Shown piece by piece: positions 55,840-64,000 of a DNA stretch of 64,000 nt. A program made the translations under genes and the position numbers. Source of the DNA: Kryptolebias marmoratus (Eukaryota; Chordata; Actinopteri; Cyprinodontiformes; Rivulidae); NCBI RefSeq assembly GCF_001649575.2, contig NC_051451.1:24784325-24848324 (forward strand), given 5' to 3'. The stretch's first letter is position 1, and each line of letters opens with the position of its first letter. The notes under the pieces were generated by a model that was given only the letters and a program-made list of their open reading frames with translations, made no database searches and had not been told where the DNA came from.

Positions 55840-56265
55840 TGGTGATAACGTTTTTGCCCGTTGCTGTACGTGCTTGTCATTTTAGCAAAATATCTCATGA
55901 ACCACTGGATGGATTTTAATGAAACTCTCAGAAAGTAATTATTGGTTATTCATGTATAACTCATTAACGTTTGGAGTCACTCCAATTTAAGATGGCCACC
56001 ACAGCGAAGAGACTTTAGCAAATGCAAAAATGGCTAAAACTCAGTCAGTTTTACAGATAATGAGCTAGGGATGAGTGTCGTAGTAGCTGAGAGTCATTCA
56101 CAACACATATTCTGAGCGTGACAACTCGTGATATTGCATGAGACTGCGCATTTTGTTATTCACAGCTATAATACCATCATTTCATTTTCATCTTAGTCTA
56201 AAACTGTGGCATGAAAATCTGTAAACGATATGAAGTCCTTCGAGGAATGCTAAGCCTTTATTTAT
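55840..56265 (+). repeat. Dispersed family copy (downstream 5)
   Basis: Begins near TTTTTGCCCGTTGCTG. It contains AAAATATCTCATGAACCACTGG, AAGATGGCCACCACAG and TCGTAGTAGCTGAGAGTCATTC and ends TCCTTCGAGGAATGCTAAGCC. Confidence 0.8.
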
Positions 56266-59200
56266 AATTGCAACACACTTCTTCACTGATATGAGCTCTG
56301 TGCCACAGCTAGAAACAAGAAAAATGCAATACTGGACATGTGGAGCAAAAAGATGGTCATCAAGTAATCAGCCAGTAAATGGCAACAACATTGATAAATC
56401 ACTGCTCATAAAGGCCTGTAATTGAAACAAATGATAATGGCACATGTCAACCATGGAAATGAGTACGCTACTTAGAGAGCCAGAGAAATGGGGCTAATGT
56501 ATCACACAAGCTGATTGCCTGCATTTATGCAGTGCCATCCTCTCACTGATAAACAGACGAAATATTTGAAATTTGGCGCCAAATCAGAATTAAAGAACGT
56601 TTGAAAGCCTGTAACCCCAGCAGGTAAAAAAGTAACCATTTATATTGGAGCTGAGATAATAGTACTGATCAACAACCTTATCAGAGCTCTGCTGATGTAG
56701 CATTGTCATTTATTGAAGCTGCAGATCATCACCTTGCAGTGCAACAAATTAGCGCTATCCGAAACAATCATTGGCAGTAAGTGAGGCTGGCACCAGCAGA
56801 TGAGGTGCTATGGTGATGATGAGAGCTATCACCACAGCTTTCTCCTCTGGGGCCTGACAAACACGATATTTACGACAGAACCTCCTGACAAACCGGACAA
56901 GGCTGTTTTCCAAACCTGCTGCATTTTACTTTTATGGGAAGCGAAGGGGTAGGTGGGGGAAGCGGTGACAGAAGGAGTCGATCCAGACTGCTGATGCTGG
57001 CAATGTGAGCCTCTTTCTCCACACCTACTATTTCTAGGCTCCCAGCTTCCAGCATGGTGCCATTAATCAAGCTCCAGAAGTTAAGTGCTACTGGAGGCAT
57101 TGCTGTGTTATAAATTGCATGGGAAATGCATAATTAGTTAGCAACAAATCTATTTTATAGTCATGCTGGATTCAGATGGGGATGAATTTTGTTTCAAATG
57201 TTTTTCTGCAGGGATAATGATCACTGCTTTGGACCAGAAGTATTGTTGGCTCACCTGATGAAATGAGACGAGTGAATAACAGTGGTTGATCATGCAGCAT
57301 CTCTTTTGCCTCCCAGTGGTCCTCTGTGTGTTTCCGATGACTGTATCGTGTAGAACAGGAGGGACGTTAGAGCACAGTGAATCCATACTTGGCAGGACAC
57401 TGCTTTCTACAGAGTAACAGATTTAACTTACAGAAGAAAATTTTGCTTTTGTTGACCAAATCACACACAGTTTTTTTTTTGGATAATCTTCTGAATGTTT
57501 TGACAACTTGGCAAGCCATGTCCACATCTTTCATACTTCATCATTAGGATTTCTGTTCCATTTTTCATGTGTGCTCTGGGATGTCTGTTTGGCTTGCAGC
57601 AAAGAGAGAAAAAGCATTCGCTCATTATTCCTCACGTCTCACTCCCATCGCTGGAACCTTAACCCAGACAGTGAGGATTTTTGTGTAATTGGTGCAGGTG
57701 TTGCTCCTGCTGCCATTTAGTATTTTTGATACAGCACAACAATCCGAACAGAAGGAACAGGGTGCAAAGTGTCCCTCACTACAGGCGGCAAATTACTTCT
57801 CCGAACACCACTAACACCCCAGTGCAGCCGCAGAGCTGCCGTAAAGGCAAAACAATTTGTTCAACATGAATAGGCTCCCCCGAGACTGTCTTAAGTGTTA
57901 AATGACCTGAGTGAACCCAATACTAATCCACGGCTGGGAAGTTATTCAAGCTCGAATTGCTAACACTTATACCCTCTGTGCAGCCATTTGAAGGCTGTTT
58001 ATGCAAATTCAAGGTGATCTGATTTTTCTCGTGGTTTAGTTTACTGTCTCTTTCAGCCCCCTGGAGACTCCCTGCAGTCACTCCTATTCTTCTTCTTCCT
58101 CGCCTAACCAGACATGTCACTGGGAGTGGGCATGAATATAATATGATAAAGCTGCTTCTTGTTTAACTAAGCATCTTGAGTCATAGTTTAAATTTTTTAG
58201 GATCTTTTTTTATTTTAAAGATGCAAACTAAAATGTCAAATTGCTGCAAAACGCATAAACAAAAAGCAGACTTGAATAAATCTGTGGATTGTTTTTATGC
58301 ATGGTTATTTCCAGAAACACAAAACAACCTGTTTTGACACGTTTTGCACATATCAAACAATAATTTAGTCTATAAAGCTATAATATGCAGACTTATTTTG
58401 ACATTCTGGCAGTCTTAAAGTTTGAGAACATGTAATGCTTGATAATACAGTAGGGGGCAGCAGCGAGCCTTTCTATAGATCAGGTTGGACTTGCTCTCTG
58501 TCTCTTCTCCTTCTCTTCTCCCATAAACAGGATTGCGGTCTGCCCTCCAGACATCTGCTCGGTTGTAAAGGGAACAAATAAATAAAAATAAAAGGCCTAT
58601 GAATGACGTTCCAAGAATTTATGTTTCCTGCAAACATGTATTCTGTTTCAATATCATAATCCTTATGGGTGCATTGACGGTTTGTGTCAGCGCTGATGTT
58701 TAAGTGCATCCCTGTTGTTGTTTCTTTGTAAAATGGAAAGAAGACAGAGAAAACAGAGGATGGAGTTGAGCTGAAACCATGCCGTGACAACCAGTCACTG
58801 TACGATACAGAGAACAGATCATTAATTAATGCTGCCGAGAGTGTGAAGTGAATCGATTCGCCCCCTGAGCACGACACGCACTGGCACCCCCATCTAACAG
58901 GCACGGGGGGGAGTACAGGGTGGGGGTTAGCTTAGGGAATCCACTTTGCTCTTGTCAGTTCACCTCCGTTTTAATCACTCCTGATTGTTTCCAATGGCAT
59001 GCAGTAAATACCCGCCAGGAACGCCGCGGTACCTTCACCCCCCCACCCCCCGGCTGGACTCATCAGGTCCCTTTCTGCCTCTCATGTTATGGTCTATTCT
59101 CCCCCCTCAGTGAGAGCCGGATGCCTTGATTAAAGTAGTTGTTTCAAAAGTGTTTTGTTATGCTTCTATTTTGTGTTTTCATTGAGCCTGTGTTATCAGC

Positions 59201-59879
59201 ACACATGGAGGAGTGCCTGTGCTCTTGTCAAGGGGTGACAGCTGGCTCTTTCTGCACCCACACCTCCACCTCCAACACAAAGAGGCTGTGACGACTGGAG
59301 TGTGACCAGTCTCTCGCCCGCCCGCCTGCCCGTTTCACTCCTCCCTTCTCCCTCCAACCCTCCAGCCTGTGGCCGGCCTTGCTGCTTTAGATCTGCACTG
59401 CATATGGGTCTGGTCAGCCATGGAAACCTGCTCAGCCCAATTAGAGGCAGCCGCCAGCTGGGCCTCTCCTACACCCTCCCACCTCTTCCTCGCCGGCCCT
59501 GCCACATCCCTCTCTGGTCCTCTCCAGTGGCTTCACGCTCCAGCATCCTAAAATCAGAGCTTCTCTCATGCCCATAATCATTCTGAGCTGATGGGCACAC
59601 TGTCCCCAAAGTGTGGATGGAAGCAGCAATTTGTGACATCTCTTCTCTGTAGACCCGAAGCACTATCTATCTATCCCATTCCGTTTACACATACCAGGAC
59701 AGAAAAACGCTCACAGTAGCAAGAGGTCTGCAGTCTCTACTGCCAGGTTCTATTTTGTTTCTAGTCTTCCCAACTAGTGTGAATCAAATGCTTGGAGAAT
59801 AAACAGAATTCTTTAAAAAACAAACCAACCAATGAAATCATTCTTGGCAGAAAGAATGGTAATTTTTCAAAATAATTTG

Positions 59880-60740
59880 ACCATACGTACATGTTAAACT
59901 AAATTATGATTTGTAATCAGCATCACAGGTGTCTTCAATCTTGTAATCAATCAGCCTGTCTATTAAAAAAATGAAAAGTAGTCACAGTGCTATTTGGTAT
60001 CACGGTGTATACCACAGAAAGCTGAGGACAGAGTTGAAAGAAAATTACTGACAGGCATGTTAAAGGTAAAGGCTATAGGAGCATCTCCAAGCAGCTTGAT
60101 GTTCCTGTGACTACAGCTGCACAGATTATTCAGAAGTTTCAGGTCAACAGGACTGTTGATGGATGAGACAAACCTGGAGCTTTTTGGCTCTAAGTTTACA
60201 GACATCTGTAAACTTAGAAATGAAACCTGGTGAAACATGGAGAAGGCTCAGTTCTGTTCTGGAGCTGCTTTGCTGCATCTGGCACAGGGTGTATTTGAAT
60301 CTGTTCAGGGTCCAATGAACCTCAAGGCTATCAAGTCATTCTGAAACAAAATGTGCTGCCCGGTGTCAGAAAGCTTGGTCTCAGTCGCAGGTCATGGATC
60401 CTCCAACAGGATAATGATCCAAAACACACAGCTAAAAGCACCAAGAATGGCTCAGAACCAAACACTGGACTGTTCTGACGTGTCCGTCTGAGCCCTGATC
60501 TGAATCCAGTTGAACATCTGTGAAAGGAGCTGAAACATCTGGAGAAGAAACAGTTCAAACCTGAGACAGCTGGAGCAGTTTGTTCACGAGGAGTGGGACA
60601 AAATACCTGTGGACAGGTGCAGAAGTCTCAGAGTTCCAGAAATTACTTGGTGGTAGTGATTGCCTTTAAAAGGTTGTTCAACAAAATACTAAGGATACCA
60701 CCTTTATGTCAAAGCCAGTTTCATTGATTTTTAAAATAAT
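59880..60740 (+). mobile_element. Tc1-like transposase relic
   Basis: From CTTGTAATCAATCAGCCTG and GTAGTCACAGTGCTATTTGG the sequence follows the standard Tc1 layout. It reaches a LQQDNDPKHTAKST stretch (about 60395-60440) and LSPDLNPVEHL (about 60490-60525), which are the second Asp and the DLNPIE-type end of a DDE transposase. Stops and frameshifts break it. Terminal repeats are not clear. Confidence 0.85.
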
Positions 60741-61599
60741 ATTTTTGTTAAACCACAATTCAAAATCAATGACTGATTTTTCGTATTTTTTTTTATTACT
60801 ATAGTTGTCAGTTTCAAGGTTATTTCAGTGACCATTGTGGATTTATCTTTCTTTAACACAAGGGTACAAAGGGTCTTAAATCTGCCAAAGTCTGAGACAG
60901 AGATGCTGGAGGAGTTTTGTCTCGTCTAAATCATCTGGAGCAACTGAAAGCTCATAAGTAACCATAAAATATATCTATCTATTCAATCTTACAATAAAAA
61001 TTTCTTGTAGTATTCTCTTTTCTATATTCCTTAGCATTTATTATGGCTCTTAAGTTATCATAAACCAAAAAACAGAAAAAGCAAACAGTGAAAGCCTCAA
61101 GTTATTTTGAGGTTGAGAGGCTCTTTTAGCAGGAAATAATTTGTAATTTCAAGTTATTTTCTCTTGCTAATGGCTTTCAGTTAATTTGAGCTGCCTCACC
61201 TGCAGTTCAGAGGCATGCAGAGACATGACATTTTCCGTAACTTGCAAAAAAAACAACTTTCTTTCTAACAAAGAAAATGACTGCTTATGGGTTTAACTAC
61301 ATGTCACTTGCATCAAAAGAATTATTGAAGTTACTTATTGCAATGTCATAAAGTATGGAATAAAATCCTATCACGTGTTGATGTTTGGGTATTTTAAATA
61401 ACATTTTATAAGCAGAATTTATGAACAATTGCCAACTTTCACATGCGTTAGTCAACAATGGCGACGTCCATGGAAAAGCCATTAAAAAAGGAGGAGTCTT
61501 ACAATTTTTTTTTTTTTACTTTTTTACACTCAGATTTGTTGAATAAAGTATTTAGATAAACGGGCTTTGATTACAATGAATATGAACACACGTTTCAAA

Positions 61600-61720
61600 A
61601 TTGCATATCGCATAAATAGAAAACTACTGGAGTAAACTCTTTCAAACTGCAGTATTTGGTGTAGCTCAGGATAACTTTTTTGTTTGATTTCAAACTTTGG
61701 GATAAGTACTTTTTAAAACA
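61600..61720. repeat. Second copy of the 14050-14200 repeat
   Basis: CTACTGGAGTAAACTCTTTC, GTGTAGCTCAGGATAAC and GATAAGTACTTTTTAAA parallel the copy in ephx1 intron 2. Confidence 0.6.
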
Positions 61721-64000
61721 AAGCTTTGTGCTGTTAGTGTTACAGCTGCAGTGATCAAACTGTACAACTGGTTGAGCCACAAAGACAAGTCAAACATCAA
61801 TTTCTTTTCAACCAGAATGTTACTTTTAAACTTTTTTTTTTTTTAAATAATAGCCCTCTGACAGTTCCTTTCACAAAGTTCTGATTCACTTTCATTCCAT
61901 AAAATTGTACCCAAATGAATGGACCAACTTAGAATGGTTTTGCTTATCTGTCTTTTCTATTTCTTTGCTGCCTTCCTTCATATTTCACTTTTGGTCATCA
62001 ATCACCGATCTTGGTCTGATTGCACATGAAGTGGCCCATTTTGTGGTGTGACAGGAGCCTATTTTGTGCTGGAGGCAGTGATGGCTACGTGTCAGAGCTC
62101 ATGACAGGATGTTCCCCGCCCCGTCTCCTGAGGTTTTGGTTCGTGGGGCCACCAGCCCCCTTTTGTCCTCCTTTTTGTAGATGCTCTTCGACACGGCTTG
62201 TTTTAGGCAGAGGCAAAGGCAGTAATTGATTTCTCTCTCATCTCTGATTCTGCCCGAGGCTCCCGGGTGCGGGCTGCATCTCTCCTCCAAGAAACAGATG
62301 AATAAAAAGACGGAGCGTGAAGTTTATAGCCAGCAGTCACAGCGCTGACAGATGGTCAAACCTCACGTTATCTGGGCCTGATAGAAGTCCGGAATGTGGT
62401 GGTTAGTTTCTGAATTGGCTTCTGAAAGGATCGGTCATATATATTAGAGCAGAGTGTATTGAGCCGTGAAGAGCTGGAGAGATGGGAGATATAGAGGTGC
62501 GGAGATGCTGAATGTCTGAGGGACCTAAGCTTATATCTGACAGGCTACATTAATAGATTGCTGAGCTGATAGATGCACAATGGAATGCTGTGATGAATAA
62601 ACTTTTTCAGCCTCAGAAATTGAATTTTCATTCCTTTTTGCCACAGCCGGAGGGAAAAAGTTGTTGCAGCATCCTGATGTGTCTGAGATTCATCAAGGTG
62701 CATCTTTTAAAATGAAAAAGATCTTTTTCTAAAGAAGTATGTGAGTCAGCTGCATTATCACATGTTGACTGCTAATAAATGCAAGAAAAGGAGATTCTCT
62801 ATGAGCTCCATCAAATGAAAGGAATCAGCAGAGCATTCATCATAATTGTGACCTCGTGTCCTCTTGTCAGCAAGACTGACTTAATCAATTGCAAAAGTTG
62901 TCAGCTGTGACAAGAGGTGTTTAGCCCTGTGACAAGAGAGATGGGTGGCATGGACTGTCTGCAGACACTCTGGCTTCCCTCCATTAATGTCAGTGTCTGA
63001 TTCATTCCAGACAGCTCCCGCGCAGACGTGCTCCACAACTTTGTTAGCCAAGTTTGTTTAATCCCTGCGCCTTTATTTTTCTCAGCACACAGGAATAAAT
63101 GAGCCAATTAACAGTGAATGAGAAAAATCTCCCTGTATGTCGCAGTGTGAGGCGTTTGTGAGCTGAATCTTGCAGAAAAACTGTGGCTTTGTGTGACAGA
63201 AAAGCCTAAAAAAAAAGAAGTGGGATTTGGTGTCATGTTAATCAGCTTGTTTGAACTGTTAGCACCTTGGCAGCAGGCTGGGCAATTTGACAATGATGCT
63301 AAATGGATCATATTTATTAATGAAGTTCAAAACTGCGTGCATCACGAGAGTAAATCAACACCAGTCTTTAGCACTCCGAATTGTTTTCCCCTAATAATGA
63401 AAGAAAGATGGAATTCCACTTAATGAGATTGTGCGGCATGAAAGGGACAATGCAGAGGACTGATGTCAGTGAAAAAACCAAGAAGGCACGAACAGATCTC
63501 CTTATTTTGTCGTCCTTTACCTGCCACATACCCCGCATTACCTTTGAGAGATGACTAGAGTGTCTGTTTGTTACCATCCACACTTCAGTGCTCAATGATT
63601 GGTGGCAAAATGGCACATTTAAATTGCACGCTGTGCTGAAGTGATTTTTCTGCCTACCTTGATGCCTATTTTGTTATGGAAATTCACAGCGCATTAACAT
63701 AACCAGCGGGAGTTCGGAACAGAAAATAATGAATCCTGGTGGGAAGGAACAGTGGTATCCACCCTTATCTGCGAATCAATAAATACACGTACAGTACGCG
63801 CTTCAGCACGGGTCATACCATGTGTGAACGTGATCGTTTCTCATTGTTACTTGAGAAAAGAACATTATGCCAGCATTGTAATACAGAGGTGATTTACAGG
63901 CGGTAGATTCACACATAACCAGCTCACGGTCAGATATATATAGTTTTCCTGACATGACGAATTAAAGCAACAACAATCACCTGTTGTGGTAAATAACAAG

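Larger units (their letters stand above)
47101..64000. other. Gene-poor flank
   Basis: About 17 kb without a recognisable coding exon on either strand. It holds five copies of the dispersed family, one hAT element, a dead Tc1 transposase and a second copy of the 14050-type repeat. The stretches 48600-51460, 56270-59880 and 61720-64000 have no named repeat. Some have balanced composition and transcription-factor-like words such as an octamer TATGCAAAT (about 57999). The open frames here (up to 195 codons) show no domain or splice context and are probably chance. Confidence 0.55.

Noticed and set aside
19430..56265. Firm Helitron label for the dispersed family
   Set aside because: The palindrome plus CTAG is suggestive, but conserved sequence extends beyond CTAG and no 5' TC or A|T insertion site could be shown.
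58473..58904. 143-codon open frame on minus strand
   Set aside because: No family resemblance and low-complexity ends; no supporting gene structure.
1..64000. tRNA, rRNA, microRNA or CRISPR-like arrays
   Set aside because: No cloverleaf, rRNA core or regularly spaced repeat was recognised; the sequence is eukaryotic.

Overview
The window is nuclear DNA from a ray-finned (teleost) fish. The evidence is vertebrate-style split genes with GT-AG introns, protein matches to fish/vertebrate families, and many fish-type transposon relics (Tc1, hAT, RTE/Rex3-like, endogenous retrovirus, solo LTR). Repeat content would suit a percomorph such as a killifish or livebearer, but that is only an impression. 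There is one assembly gap (1439-1714).

Layout. 1-1.9 kb: repeats, a TA microsatellite and the gap. 1.9-17 kb: a tandem array built from a head-to-head pair, a secreted cystatin (minus strand) and microsomal epoxide hydrolase ephx1 (plus strand). Three cystatin genes are open (3477-4188, 8260-8980, 10879-11819). Only the last partner, ephx1 (12718-16982, nine coding exons, 471 aa), is intact. Two decayed ephx1 relics (about 1960-2660 and 9600-10165) remain from earlier duplicates. A minus-strand retroviral relic (about 4303-7510) has replaced the segment where a third relic would be expected. 17.9-20.4 kb: mad2l1bp (p31comet) on minus, convergent with ephx1. 21.0-46.6 kb: a kinesin-3 motor gene on plus, 18 coding exons, reconstructed here with consistent splice phases to 1333 aa, divergent from mad2l1bp across a 577 bp shared promoter. 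46.6-64 kb: no recognisable gene; repeat copies, a dead Tc1 transposase, and unique sequence that could hold regulatory elements.

Main points of interest. (1) Cystatins A and B differ by about 27/198 bases and 19/66 residues in exon 1, while the adjoining intron differs by only 2/80, which suggests diversifying selection on a protease inhibitor. (2) The kinesin has a KIF16B-like motor and FHA region, but no visible coiled coil, PX or START domain. One 743-codon last exon instead encodes a hydrophobic repetitive segment and a globular, possibly PH-like tail. (3) A roughly 600 bp dispersed repeat family with a palindromic end occurs at about 15 sites in this window; two copies are split by hAT elements. 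All counts were made by eye; no database search was run.
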